DNA of 64,000 nt from Adiantum capillus-veneris. Taxonomy: Eukaryota; Streptophyta; Polypodiopsida; Polypodiales; Pteridaceae. Location: positions 21,443,484-21,507,483 of the forward strand of contig CM043968.1 in assembly GCA_014529385.2 (NCBI GenBank). The letters run 5' to 3'. Shown piece by piece: positions 1 through 10,962 of this stretch. The position numbers and the translations under genes were made by a program. The notes under the pieces were generated by a model. That model worked only from the letters and a program-made list of their open reading frames with translations. It searched no databases and was not told where the DNA came from. The number at the start of each line of letters is the position of its first letter. Position 1 is the stretch's first letter.

Positions 1-13
1 TGACATTCCAGAA

Positions 14-165
14 TCCACATCTCAAAGTTTGTGAAGAGGGTACTTGAGTCAAGTTTACATGTACAAGTTGATGCTTCCCCTACATCTCAAAGTTTAAAAA
101 GTGGGTACTTTTTAATGGTGTTCCACTATTCTCACAACTTACATGATACATCTCAAAGTTTGAAA
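14..165. repeat. Three imperfect copies of a ~65-bp tandem unit
   Basis: The core ACATCTCAAAGTTT occurs near 17, 82 and 148, each followed by a similar A/G-rich stretch with GGGTACT in the first two copies. The spacing is about 65 bp. No gene is visible here. Confidence 0.6.
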
Positions 166-244
166 TCTAGGCACATCATGAAGTTGTTTCTAGAAGTTAG
201 ACTTGAAAGTTGGTTGTGTATGAGCTCAGAATGCATTTGTACTT

Positions 245-413
245 GCTAGAGAGAGAGAGAGAGAGAGGGGAGAAAATATGTGATAGCCCTTCACACGAGT
301 TTTTGGGCTTGGTTCAAAACATGCGTGTGGAGAGAGAGAGAGAGAGAGAGGGGGGGAGGAGAAAACGTGTGATACCCTTTCACACGAGTTTTTGGGCTTG
401 GTTCACTATACAT
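245..413. repeat. Direct duplication of a GA-run plus ~50-bp unit
   Basis: A (GA)n run is followed by GTGATA-CCC-TTTCACACGAG and TTTTTGGGCTTGGTTC. The whole block occurs twice, from about 247 and 330. The copies differ by a few bases. Unequal exchange at the GA run is a likely cause (inference). Confidence 0.7.
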
Positions 414-639
414 GTTTATAGAGTACAAGAGAATGAGTAGATGAGGTGGAAAAATCTCATTGGTCATTTTGGAACATTGTAAAAGGCATAAGCCCCCCTA
501 AACCAAACCAATGGAACAACGGCACAAGGTGTACAAATTGAGATCGACGAGCTCGCGAGAGCTCAAAGTGCCAAGACACAAAGTTGCAAACAAATTGATG
601 ACCAAACCTAAACAACCTAGTGAATCCTTGTAGTGAATT

Positions 640-832
640 GAAGAAGGTTTTTCAAGCCCTGGCATTGAGCAATGTTGAGGCTTTGTGACTTCTACGGCTT
701 TCACATGCGGGTAGGGCTTGAAAATAACCTAGGTTTTTCAAGCCCTTACATTGAGCCTTTTGGCAAGCAGATGTTGAGGCTTTGTGACTTCTACGGCTTT
801 CACATGCAGGTAGGGCTTGAAAATAACCTAGA
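640..832. repeat. Tandem duplication of a ~92-bp unit
   Basis: The unit runs from GGTTTTTCAAGCCCT through ATGTTGAGGCTTTGTGACTT to GGGCTTGAAAATAACCTAG and is present twice in a row with small differences. The rest of 414-1650 shows no supported gene; it contains only short open frames without recognisable domains. Confidence 0.75.
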
Positions 833-1730
833 TTTGGTGTAAACCCACCTACATATTTTCTCCAAATTTTGATTTAGAGGTTAGCCTTCAAAAATTCAAG
901 GAAATTAGTGTCAAAACCTTCAAATATTGTCAATTTACCCCTACAAAATTGTAGATGAAGGTATTCTAAACTCCCAACTTTCCTTTAGGGTGTGGGGGTG
1001 CGTGTGAACGGATTCTTAACTTAGAGAAGATTGGGCCACAAGTATCTTGAAGGGGAAACCATAGAAGGGTTGGCCAACTTTAGGAATGGCTTTTATAAAG
1101 AGCATCTTAGAAAGGGAGATCAAGGAAGAAAAATTGGGACAGAGTATTTCTTTTATAGGTACATAACATAGGAGGAGCTTACTTGCTTTTCCTATTTTTT
1201 GAGAAAAGGAAGTTGCAACCGATGCCGATGCCGCTTCGACTTGAACTTTGGATCCTCGGTGCCGACTAGAGGACCAACCGCCACTGCGTTCCCATGGATT
1301 ATGTGTCCATAGAGAGGTGGGTGTGTTTGGCTTTCTAAGCAATATCATATTATCATGGTTCCTCATTGTGAGAGTGTGAGCATTGTGCGAATGTGAGAAT
1401 GCATTACCTAGGCACATGTGTTAAGTTGGAATAAGCTTAACTCGTGTAAGCCTTTCTCCTCACACACATTCTGAGACTGGAGGCGCTAGGCTACAACTCA
1501 TAAGCTTCGAGCTCTTTCATTCCGCCCTCTGCGTGTATCCAAGAGCTTGCATGGCTTTCTTACTCAATTGGGTAAAGCCTCAGGTCTCCAATGTGCGCAG
1601 AGCCCGTCAAGTAGCTTCTCCATCGCTCCGTTTCCGAAACAGCTGAAGCATTGTGCCGCCCTCTTTTTCTTCATCAACATCACCCACCCTCAGCAGCCGC
1701 GCTTCTTGTAGAAGCTTCTCCTCCGGCACC

Positions 1731-1766
1731 CCTTTACTCGGAAAGTCCCCTTTACTCGGAAAGTTC
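1731..1766. repeat. Perfect 18-bp tandem duplication in the presumed 5' leader
   Basis: CCCCTTTACTCGGAAAGT is present twice back to back, about 50 bp upstream of the AAA-ATPase start codon. It lies in the presumed 5' untranslated region; no TATA box can be assigned with confidence. Confidence 0.8.
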
Positions 1767-1813
1767 AATCCTGTGGCTGTGGCGTTCGCTTTCATCTCCT
1801 TCACTCCCCAGCT

Positions 1814-3445
1814 ATGGAGTTCAACGTCTCTCAGATATGGTCTCTCATGGGCGCCATCGCTCTGCTACAGACTTTCATTCCTTTTCAGTTGAGAAGACTT
1901 TTCGACACCCAATTCGAGTCCTGGTGCGGTAAGCTTAGCAGAGCTTTCAATCGCTATACTTTCATAGAAGTTCATGAAGATGTGCAGGGAAGCTTCAAGA
2001 CCAACCTCGTCTACCGAGAAGTGGAGCTCTATCTGAGCTCTCTGGAGAGAATGCATGAAAGCGACTATGTGCGCGTTCACCGTTGCGCAGATAAAAGCAG
2101 GCTTATCTTCACCTTGCCGCCTGAGGAGACTATTGAAGATAGCTTCATGGGTGCAGAACTATGGTGGACACACCATTGCCAGCAAAAGCAAGAGTCCAAT
2201 CAGCAGCAGACGTTCTGGGACTATAGAGGAAGAAGAGAGTCTAACAAAGAAAGCAGAAGCTTTTCTTTGAAAATGTTGCGTGCAGACAAGGTGCGTATCC
2301 TTGCAGCTTATTTTGAGCACATTTCAGGGGTTGCGAAGGAGATTGAGCGCAGGAATACGCAGAGGAAGTTGCATACAAATGATGGCTGTGATTGGGAGCA
2401 AGTGGATTTCAAACATCCCTCGACGTTTGATTCTGTAGCTCTTTCGCCCGAACTCAAGGAGCACATCAAGGCGGATTTGCAGGCATTTGCACATGGGGAG
2501 GCCTTCTACCACCGTGTTGGGAGAGCTTGGAAGAGAGGCTATCTTCTCTATGGCCCCCCTGGCACAGGCAAATCCAGCCTCATTGCAGCCATAGCCAATT
2601 TTCTCAACTACGACATCTACGACCTTGAGCTCACAGGGGTAACTGACAATTCTGAGCTCAAATCCCTCCTTATTCGAACCAGCCGCAAGTCTATCATAGT
2701 TATTGAAGACATAGATTGCTCTCTGGATCTCTCTGACAGAATCAAGAAGGTGGAGCCTACCAACAGCTCAAAGGAGGGTGCAAATTCAGAGGCCAGTATT
2801 GTCGAGCAAAAGAATAGCAAGGTGACTCTCTCTGGGCTTCTTAACTTCACCGATGGGCTCTGGTCGTGTTGCGGTGAGGAGAGGATTTTTATTTTCACGA
2901 CAAATCACAAGGAAAGGCTGGACCCTGCTTTGTTGCGTTCTGGGAGAATGGATTTGCACATTTTTCTTTCCTATTGCACATTTTCTGCATTCAAGGTGCT
3001 CGCGGCAAACTACTTGGGAGTGCATGAGCATGACCTATATCCAAATGTGGAGAAGGCGATGCAAGACAGCAGGGTGACTCCCGCTGAGGTGGTGGAGCTC
3101 CTCCTTAGCAACAAGGAGAGTGTGCAGGTTGCTTTAGAGAGGGTCATGGCTGCTTTGAGCGAGGCGTCAAAGAGCAGGGAGGACCAACTCAGTTCTTCTG
3201 ATCTGGACAAGGTCCGTGACATGGCGCCCTTGAAACTTGAATCGAGTAGCAATGGTGATGTGAAACCATCCCTTGCTTCTGAATGCATTAATGGTGATAC
3301 AAAGCCTGTTGCAAATGGCAAAAGTGATGTCAAGATGGTGAAAGGAGAATTGGGCAGCAGCAATGGTGATGAGAAGCTGGCTAGCAAAAGTAAGAGGACG
3401 AGAAAGATGAAACTTTTGCTCATGAGATTGAGTCAGGTTGAGTAA
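1814..3445 (+). CDS. AAA-ATPase, BCS1/AATP1-like membrane-anchored protein
   Basis: A single uninterrupted frame of 543 residues with the architecture of plant AAA-ATPases related to mitochondrial BCS1 (the AATP1/HSR4 group). Residues about 5-25 form a hydrophobic N-terminal anchor. Residues about 26-120 match the plant AAA-ATPase N-terminal domain, ending in the typical ELWW. The ATPase core follows: GYLLYGPPGTGKSS gives Walker A at 247-254, IIVIEDIDCS gives Walker B near 294-303, TTN near 362-364 is the sensor region and RSGRMD at 375-380 carries the arginine finger. All key residues are present. The ATG at 1814 is the first in frame and directly precedes the anchor. The C-terminal tail (from about 455) is low-complexity, basic at the end, and repeats an NGD-x-K motif. 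Homologues sit in mitochondrial, ER or plasma membranes and have roles in stress and development; substrate and exact location cannot be told from sequence. Absence of introns is usual in this family. It appears functional. Confidence 0.93.
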   Translation: MEFNVSQIWSLMGAIALLQTFIPFQLRRLFDTQFESWCGKLSRAFNRYTFIEVHEDVQGSFKTNLVYREVELYLSSLERMHESDYVRVHRCADKSRLIFTLPPEETIEDSFMGAELWWTHHCQQKQESNQQQTFWDYRGRRESNKESRSFSLKMLRADKVRILAAYFEHISGVAKEIERRNTQRKLHTNDGCDWEQVDFKHPSTFDSVALSPELKEHIKADLQAFAHGEAFYHRVGRAWKRGYLLYGPPGTGKSSLIAAIANFLNYDIYDLELTGVTDNSELKSLLIRTSRKSIIVIEDIDCSLDLSDRIKKVEPTNSSKEGANSEASIVEQKNSKVTLSGLLNFTDGLWSCCGEERIFIFTTNHKERLDPALLRSGRMDLHIFLSYCTFSAFKVLAANYLGVHEHDLYPNVEKAMQDSRVTPAEVVELLLSNKESVQVALERVMAALSEASKSREDQLSSSDLDKVRDMAPLKLESSSNGDVKPSLASECINGDTKPVANGKSDVKMVKGELGSSNGDEKLASKSKRTRKMKLLLMRLSQVE

Positions 3446-3887
3446 TGGGCATGTTCAATTATGTGTGTTCAACGTGGGGAATTGTCAATCAAGATACGGT
3501 GCTCTGCTCGACATATATTGAGATGCATATGCCAGGATTTTGACGCCCAAGGTCTGATGCACTCAGGCCCAATCCATAGCAAAATACTATGTGGCTGCCT
3601 TTTGGTTTAATATGTGGCTACAGCAACTTCTTCATCTGGGTCAGTGGCATTCTTTTCAAAGGACAGGCTTGGCAATCACAGAGAGATCTACTGTATATTA
3701 TATCATCCTTTTTTGTATACCTAAGCGCAAGGGACTCAAAGCTTAGCATGTACCCTTGCTTGTTTGTAGCATTACTATATACTCCACAGGAAATGCAGCT
3801 TTCTTCTGCACCTGCCAGGATGTTGAGGCCACCACAAGAGCTGTGCCTAGCTGCATGAAGGCACATTCGAAGCTGCGCATGCGTGAG
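3446..3887. other. 3' flank of the AAA-ATPase; no further gene seen
   Basis: The stretch probably includes the 3' untranslated region. Short open frames occur on both strands, but none has a domain or compositional support. Confidence 0.5.
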
Positions 3888-5215
3888 CTCTGTTGGAAGT
3901 CGTCATATATGGTGAGGTCTCAGAGCCCTTCATTAATCCCTACAGATGCCTATCTGTAGTTTCAGAGCCGTCATTTGCGGTGAGGTCTCAGAGCCCTTCA
4001 TTAATCCCTACAGATGCCTATCTAGAACTTCATTCCTTTATGCCTCCAAAGACAAAGGGAAACTGGCACCCCATTACCCACATCATCAGCACATTTAGTG
4101 CAATTTTTGAGCACGGTGCGTTATGAATGGCAATGCCAGTTTTTGTATAGCATATCGAAGATATAATTGATTTCTTCTTTTTTGTTGTTTTGTAATGCTT
4201 GATTTTTTCCACATAGGTCATGGACAGAACATGCCTCATTGAAATGAGTTCCAAGTTCCAAGAAGTTTTTCTGCCAGCGCCCAGTCAGTCCAAGAGAAGA
4301 GGTTGCTTGTCTTTATGTTTTGTGTGCACCAGCTGCATGGTAACCATACAGACTTTCTGAATGTCAGTTTTTCTCGGTATTTTTCTTGTTTGCGTTTTTG
4401 GAGAGGGACTAGAAATTTATGCTTAGATTCGGATATCCCTTGTACTCGATCTGTGGTTGCAGGGTGCATGGGTACTGACTCAATCTGAATTTTAGTTACA
4501 GATGGTGTAGTGGGCTGTTATGCTTGATTGTGCCAACAAATATTAAACATGGATGCACAAAATGTCGATCCATAAAAAAGGTAGTCTTACCCTTACTCAT
4601 GAGCATTCTTGTCACCTTAGGGAAGCATGACCAATGGATGCAAATCCTTAGAACTGTCTTGTTTTTGTGTGGTTTTGGTCCATAGCTCCACTGTGGAAGA
4701 AATCCTTCTTGGACCCATTGCTTCCTTCATAAGACTTTCCAAATTTGGATGTGCAGATAGTCTCACAAGACCATAGCTAGTCAGTGAATGCTGAGAATCC
4801 CAAAAATCATGATTTTGGGAATTTCCTTAATTGGACATCAAAAGTGTGTGTGCATCAACTGAGCCACAAGCACTTTGGAATCCATTGGAATTGAGTGAAA
4901 TTAGTTGTTGGACAAGCAGACTAGAATTGGGTCAAATCTGCAATAATTTCTGAGTGTTTGGGAATTCAATTGAGCACTTAAGAGAGACAACCTAAAGCTG
5001 ACGTTTAAAGTTTCTCGCTTACCTTGGGTGTGGACTTGTAGCTGCCACAGAAAATACTCACAGCAGATACTTTGCTTTTCCAAGGACTCTTAATCTTGGT
5101 GATGTAAGTTTGAAATTGAAGAGTTGCAATGAGATAGGTTTAAAATAACAGTAGATAGAACTAAGAGGTTTGGTTTAAGCCAAGTGCTTTGAATTTATTC
5201 CATGAATTTGAGAAA
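3888..5215 (+). repeat. Dispersed repeat D, copy 1
   Basis: This block recurs in diverged form at 19310-19618 and 56226-57985. Shared landmarks include GGCACCCCATTACCCACATC near 4066 and 56357, TTAAACATGGATGCACAAAAT near 4542 and 56690, and GACCATAGCTAGTCAGTGAA near 4771 and 56910. No protein-coding frame is conserved between copies, and no LTR or terminal inverted repeat was found. The nature of the element is unknown. It begins about 440 bp after the AAA-ATPase stop, so part of it could derive from gene-flanking sequence. Confidence 0.7.
3908..4024. repeat. Tandem duplication inside repeat D
   Basis: GGTGAGGTCTCAGAGCCCTT followed by CATTAATCCCTACAGATGCC occurs at about 3911 and 3980, a spacing of 69 bp. 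The copy of D at 56226 has a diverged version of the same duplication. Confidence 0.75.
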
Positions 5216-5495
5216 AGTGTTTCATGGATTTTGAGAAAAGTTGGATACTACCCATCTGAGGCTTACCCAATACTAGTTATGGCGAGTCCATAGTGTCAAC
5301 ATAAAAGAAACTAGAGTGCTCCATTAGCTGTTTTCACATCGAATTGAGATCGAGCAAAGTATTGAAAAAACTATATATACTATTTCAACACTTTTCAAGT
5401 GAAAAAACATTGACAAGTTCTATTATTTGATGCTATTAATTATGTATAAGATATTTATTAACTAGGAGGGAAGACATTAAAATGAAGCACACATG

Positions 5496-5498
<3 letters not shown>

Positions 5499-5540
<42 letters not shown>
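5499..5540. repeat. (GA)n microsatellite
   Basis: An uninterrupted AG/GA run of about 42 bases. The surrounding 5216-6216 is AT-rich and shows no supported gene or recognisable element. Confidence 0.95.
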
Positions 5541-5544
<4 letters not shown>

Positions 5545-6216
5545 CATCAAAGCGTGTTATATTTTTTACCTGAGAGTGTGTTTGGATACCGATCGTAGTG
5601 TTTCATAAGTGTACCTCGTAAAAAACCACAAGGAGGGTTAGAGTTTTGTTAAGCTCAATGTTTGTAATCATACAAGACGTCAATGTTATTAATTGTTTGT
5701 TGTTTCTTTTTTTATGTTTCAAAAAAAAGAAAACATGTTGCATAGGGCAGTTTGCACAGTCCTTATAATACGAGGGAACGTGTCATTCCAAGGGCAGCGT
5801 GCAAATTTCAGCGTGTTCCTTTCATTGCATTCTCGGCTGTCAAGAGTAGAATGTGGTAGTTGTTACTTACCTCACTCAAATATCTCGTGTAGGAGTTGTA
5901 TCCAAGCTTCCAATGAAACATAATAACATTATAAAGGTATAAAAATTAAGTAGAGCGCATGAAACATTTTTTGAACTGTGAACATTTTACAATTAGAATA
6001 AAAATTAAAACAATTTGTGAGTATTTGTACCAATCCAAGTACAATGCTATTTCATTACAAGGTTTGTCATTTTTCATAACGACAGGAATGAACGTACGCA
6101 GTTATCAATCTTATCATGATTTCTCGTTGTCCGACTTTGAGTCCAGCACTAGTCATTTGCAGTAGCTGTGGGATATTGAGTGGCCATTTGGGATGTATGA
6201 GGTTCATCCTTTTCAA

Positions 6217-7190
6217 CTATGCAAACCACTTGTTTAGTACGGGACGAAATGAAAAAATGAGCCAATGATGTGTCAAGCTAGAGAGCTCCTGTTCAAGCAA
6301 AGTATCACATGCCTTCGAGATGCAAGCATAGGTAATTACATCTAGTGAAAAATGCCATTGCTGGAAACAACCCAGAGCTTTTTTTGTGGAGTGTTTCAAG
6401 AGACGATATTCCGAACGAAAAGCTGCTCAAGCACCTTTTGAGCTTTCTCAATAACACCACTTCTGCATAGAGCCATGTGCCTTCAAGATGCATGTGTAAG
6501 TGATTGCATCTGGAGAGAGGCCCTCGCTACTACTAAAAATAGACTAGAGCTTTCTCCTTTGGGAAAAATCATGCAATCAATGCATTTTTATTTCCAAGAG
6601 TCCACACCGAGAAAGGAAGTTGGAAATACCCTAGAGCTCTCTGGCCCTGCTCATGTGGTGCGTATTCCGCGACTAGTGTATTCCAAGAGTCTACACTCCA
6701 AACAGGTAGCTCCTCAAGCACTTGCATAGAGCCATATGCCTTGAAGATGTAAGCATAGCATTCACGACGAAAGGATGGGTGACTGAATTTGAAGAGATAC
6801 ACTTGCTCTTGTTGCACACATCCCACAATCAGTGCATTCCAAGAGACGTCATTCCGAACAGAAAGTTGCTCAAGCACTTTTTGTGCTTTCTCAAGGGCGT
6901 CACATTTGGCATAGATATTGACCAAAATAGTGTCCAACGAGTGAGAGACAGCCTCGCTTTGCATCTACTCAAAACATCCCAGCCCCTTTGCCCATCTGTG
7001 CATCTGCCAAATTGCAACATGCCTTCAAGATGCAAGCATAGGTGATTGCATCTAGAGAGATGCGCTTGTTTCATATAGAGAGATGTGGTCACTTTGCATC
7101 TGCTGAAAATATTATAGAGCTTGCTTAGTTCCCTGATGTTCGGCACATCTCGCAACCAATGCATGCAAGAGTGAACACTCCTCATAGGAT
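6217..7190 (-). pseudogene. Decayed PPR (PLS-type) coding remnant, segment A
   Basis: Minus-strand frames show clear PPR signatures broken by stops and frameshifts. The best stretch lies in 6569-6964 with LVNIYAKCDALEKAQKVLEQ followed by VRNDVSWNALIVGC, the usual end of an L motif and start of an S motif. Another at 6217-6399 reads DVITYACISKAC, the end of a P motif. Intact PLS-type PPR proteins bind organellar RNA and many direct C-to-U editing. This segment cannot make one: no frame exceeds about 130 residues, and consecutive motifs fall in different frames. It belongs to the same array as the segments at 7375-8010 and 8930-10720. Confidence 0.8.
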
Positions 7191-7374
7191 GCTGAAAACA
7201 ACTTAAATATTTCTCGCCCTGCTTTTGCGGTGCGTATCCCGCGAGTAGTGCATTTCAAGAGATGCCATTCCCATCATTCAATGCATCTGACAAGCAACAT
7301 TTCGGACAAAATGGTCATGAAGAATATGCCCAGATCATATCACATCTAAGAAAAACATCTTAGAGCTTCCTCAC

Positions 7375-8012
7375 CTACCCTTTCTTGGCATATTCGAATA
7401 TAAAATCACTTCGAGAGACTTCGTCTGGTGAGAAACCGTCACTTTTCATGTGGCTAAAATAGCTTAGAGTTGCCTTGCCACAACCATGTCTCTCGTATCG
7501 AGTAATCAATGTGCTCCAAGAGAAGACAGTTGTTAGAAAAAGCTCATCCAAAAGTTTTTGCAATTCCGTGAGGTCACCACATTCGGCATACATAGCGATC
7601 AAAACACCGATAAGCATGAGATTTGCCTCCAACGGCCCGTGACTAGCAATTTCATCATCATGAATTCCCAAACCCATGTGAAGGTCTTGCAGAAGGTGGC
7701 CAACTTTCAAGGTGCAAGGATGGGTGAATCCATTTGGAAAAAGGACTTTCCTTAGCATCTGGTTAAAATAGCCTAGAGCACTCTGGCCCTGCTCTTGTTG
7801 GAGACATGCTGCAATCAGTGCATTCCAAGATGCGGCATTTCGGACAAGAAGCTCGTCATCCATAATTTGGCCTGCAATCCATAGACAATTATAATTGGTC
7901 TTGCCAAAATGGACAATCAGATTGAGGGTGATAGCTACTGGCCGAATGGGAGTTGAGTGAGCAATTTCCAGTGTTATCAGAGTGTTTTTGAGAAGCTGCC
8001 TGCTCAAAACAC
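7375..8012 (-). pseudogene. Decayed PPR coding remnant, segment B (longest open frame)
   Basis: An open frame reads from about 8151 down to 7375 (258 codons), but only the part below about 8010 resembles a PPR protein. Signatures include NAASWNALIAACLQQEQGQS, then ALGYFNQM, then LIAMYAECGDLTELQKLLDE and TVFSWSTLITRYERHG. The first ~46 codons are the antisense of a plus-strand PPR remnant and are not real coding sequence. There is no plausible start, no upstream motif series in frame and no C-terminal E/DYW domain. It is most likely a fragment of a PPR gene rather than a gene of its own. Confidence 0.75.
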
Positions 8013-8039
8013 AGGTTTCTCTCGAAACCCAGTTATGTA

Positions 8040-8390
8040 CCTTGGCCGCTTGAAAGCTTGCTTGCTGCAGCATTGAAGCCATGGATAGGGGTAAACAGCT
8101 CCATGCTGATACTATTGAGAAAAGATTTGAAGTTGATTGTTCAATCAGCAATGCTTTGATGTTGCTATATTCCAGCTGTGGCCAATTGACTGACGCCCAA
8201 CATGCCGTGGGTGAGATATGAAGAAGGGATGTTGTAGGATGGATAAGCTACCTTCTAGATCGCTTACCAGAATACGGGCAACGTATAGGCTGCTAGAGAA
8301 GCTTTCAGGATCGTTTTGAACTTGAATCCTGATGCTTCAACTTTTACCTTGATGTCTAACATTTATGCGATTAGTGGTAATGAAAACTAT
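8040..8390 (+). pseudogene. PPR remnant with E-type motif on the plus strand
   Basis: Reading the plus strand in the frame of GAA at 8075 gives EAMDRGKQLHA, then about ten residues later SISNALMLLYSSCGQLTDAQ, ending in a stop at 8219-8221. This is a standard PLS-type PPR block. A second stretch at about 8289-8385, in another frame, gives AAREAFRIVLNLNPDASTF and LMSNIYAISGNE, the usual form of the E motif that follows the last PPR repeat in editing factors. The block between them is frame-broken. The orientation is opposite to the PPR sequences on both sides. Confidence 0.75.
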
Positions 8391-8735
8391 AACTCTAAGA
8401 GAGGTTTTCCAATAATTTGACCTACACAGGGACAAGTATTGATTTGCCAATGAACTTGCTCTCATATGATGCTTCATGATAAAGAGATATTGATCTCTTA
8501 AATCCACATGAAAATCCTCGGCCTGCTTAGATAGATATGGATCAATCCAAAGAAGAAGAAACAACATTGATGATGACTCTGACTTTATGCGACTACTTAC
8601 TTCAGGTGTCTGCATAGTGTTACAAGGACTGAAGAGAGAGTAGATAGTCAAGTCTGCCATCATACTTCTCTAAGGTGCAATGAAGACCCATCTAAATAGA
8701 TGCTGTATATGTATAATGATTATTTTACCAAACAG

Positions 8736-8738
<3 letters not shown>

Positions 8739-8787
<49 letters not shown>
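8739..8787. repeat. (GA)n microsatellite
   Basis: An uninterrupted AG run of about 48 bases between PPR segments. The stretch 8391-8929 around it shows no other supported feature. Confidence 0.95.
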
Positions 8788-8788
<1 letters not shown>

Positions 8789-8929
8789 TACCAACCTAGT
8801 TGCTGATTGCGACAATCTGTGTGGAGAAGGTTTGGCAATCCCCACCATGCTGGAGATGATGAAGTAGACTGCACGTGAGAGATAGCTGATGGGAGAATTG
8901 CTATGTAAAGCAAGATGCGGAGATTCACT

Positions 8930-10720
8930 TCATAAAGTTGTTGCACAAACTAAAAACGTTGTTGCGTGCGTAGAGCCACATGCCTTCAAGATGCCTGTGT
9001 AGGTAATTGGATTTGGAGGGTTCTGGCCCTGCTCTTGTTGCACAATCCCGCAATTAGTGCACTCCTTGGAAGAGGTGACATTCCAGATAGGAAGCTCCTG
9101 CTGCACTTTTTGTGCTTTCTCAAGCACACCACATTTGGCATACATATCAACCAAGACAGAGCCAATCAAGACATATTTTTTTTCAACATCCTCTGACTAA
9201 CAATATAATCCCGCAATCAATGCGTTCCAAGAGGCAACATTCCCGACAGCAAGCTCCTCAAACACTTTTGGTGCTTTCTCAAGCGCACCACATTTGGCAA
9301 GCATATCTAGCAAGACAGTGCCAAGCACAATAACTTTTCTCAACAGTCTCTAGTTAACTATTAAGTTTTGTGCCCATATCAACATCTTGCATACAGCCAC
9401 ATGCCTTCAAGATGCATGTGTAGGTAATTGCAGCTGGTGAAAGGCCCTCGCTTCACATCTTTTGAAAATAGCCTAGAGCTTTCTAGCCCTGCTTTCATTG
9501 CACACATCTCGCAGTCAATGCCGACATTCTAGACGGGAAGCTCCTGAGACAATATTTGTGCTTTCTAAAGCGCATATCAACATCTTGTGCCCATATCAGC
9601 ATCTTGCATAGAGCGAGTGCCGACATTCCACACAAGAAGCTCCCGTCTTTGTGCTTTCTCAAGCGCACCACATTTTGCATACATATCGACTATCATCATC
9701 TTGCGTAGAGCCACACATGCCTTCAAGATGCCTGTGTAGGTGATTGCATCTGGAGAGTTCTGGCCTTGCTCTTGTTGCGCAATCCAACAATCATTGCTTC
9801 CTTGCCACACGATCTTCATCAACCATTAAAACTGATGTGAAGTTTTGTGCTTTCTCTAGCGCACCATATTTGGCATGCATATCAAGCAAGATAGTGCCAA
9901 GCACAAAAACTTTTTTCAACAGTCTTTGACTAACTGTGAAGTTTTGTGCCCATATCACCATCTTACATAGAGCCACATGTCTTCAAGATGCATGCATAGG
10001 TGATTGCTTCTGGAGAGAGGCCCTCCCTTGGCATCTGCTGAAAATAGCCTAGAGCTTTCTGGCCCTACTCTTATTGCACACATCCCGCAATCCATGCCGA
10101 CATTCCAGACGGGAAACTCCTTAGGCAATTTTCGTGCTTTCTCAAGCGCATATAAGCCTCTTGTGCCCATATAAGCATCTTGCATAGAGCCACATGCCTT
10201 CAAGATGCATGCGTAGGTGGTTGCATCCAGAGAGAAGCCCTCACTTCACATATACTGAAAACAGCCTAGAGCTTTCTAGCCCTACTCTTGTTGCGCACTT
10301 CCCACAATCAGTGCCGACATTCCAGAGAAGCAATTTTTGTACTTTCTCAAGCGCACCACACTTGACATACATATCAACCAAAGACACTACCAAGCACGAC
10401 ATCTTTTTCAACAGCCTCCGACTGACTGTGAAGTTTTGTGCCCATATCAGCATCTTGCGTAGAGCCACATGTCTTCAAGATGTTTGTGTAGGTGATACCG
10501 TGATTGCATTTGGAGAGTTTTGGCCTTGCTCTTGTTGCGCAATCCGCAATCAGTGATGTGAAGCGAGCAAGCAAAAGCTAAGCGTGCAAAGCCGATAAAC
10601 GGTAAAGAAAGGCGAGCTCAGAGTGCCTTCAAGATGCCTGTGTAGGTGATTTCATCTGGAGAGTTCTGGCCTTGCTCTTGTTGCGCAATCCTGCAATCAG
10701 TGCTTCCTTGCCACACGATC
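8930..10720 (-). pseudogene. Decayed tandem PPR array, segment D
   Basis: On the minus strand, VDMYAKCGALEKAQ-type L motifs and PDAITYTGILKAC-type P-motif ends recur many times, in changing frames. The antisense DNA CCTTCAAGATGC (part of the ILKAC block) is found near 8982, 9403, 9719, 9979, 10197, 10470 and 10625. The spacing of about 155-316 bp fits one PLS triplet with deletions. The copies are unusually alike at DNA level, as if the array grew by unequal crossing-over before or during decay. There is no open frame longer than about 85 codons, so it is not translated as a PPR protein. Confidence 0.8.
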
Positions 10721-10810
10721 TTCCACGAAACTTGATGTGAAGCGAGCAAGAAAAAGCTAAGTGCTCAGAGATGATAAACGATAAAAATGGCGAGCTTGGC
10801 AAAAATAAAA
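10545..10810. repeat. Tandem duplication at the edge of the PPR array
   Basis: GATGTGAAGCGAGCAAG plus about 60 following bases occurs at about 10555 and 10735. Each copy is preceded by the PPR-derived block GAGAGTT-TGGCCTTGCTCTTG. The unit is about 180 bp. Confidence 0.7.
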
Positions 10811-10962
10811 CGTTTGAAAAGTCATGCCACATGGGTTAACGAGAGGGCAACATTGGGATTTTGCCTTCTACGCTCACGAAGTAAAGAAATAGTAAATACC
10901 ATATATCAAGAAAGTACTACAAGCTTTGAATTCTTGTTCCAATTGTAACTTTCAACACTCAC

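Noticed and set aside
1016-1417. 133-codon minus-strand frame upstream of the AAA-ATPase
   Set aside because: No domain, no repeat copy and no composition typical of protein; length is within chance expectation for this window.
3010-3423. 137-codon minus-strand frame opposite the AAA-ATPase 3' end
   Set aside because: It is an antisense shadow of a well-supported gene; its leucine/serine-rich product is what the reversed tail would give.
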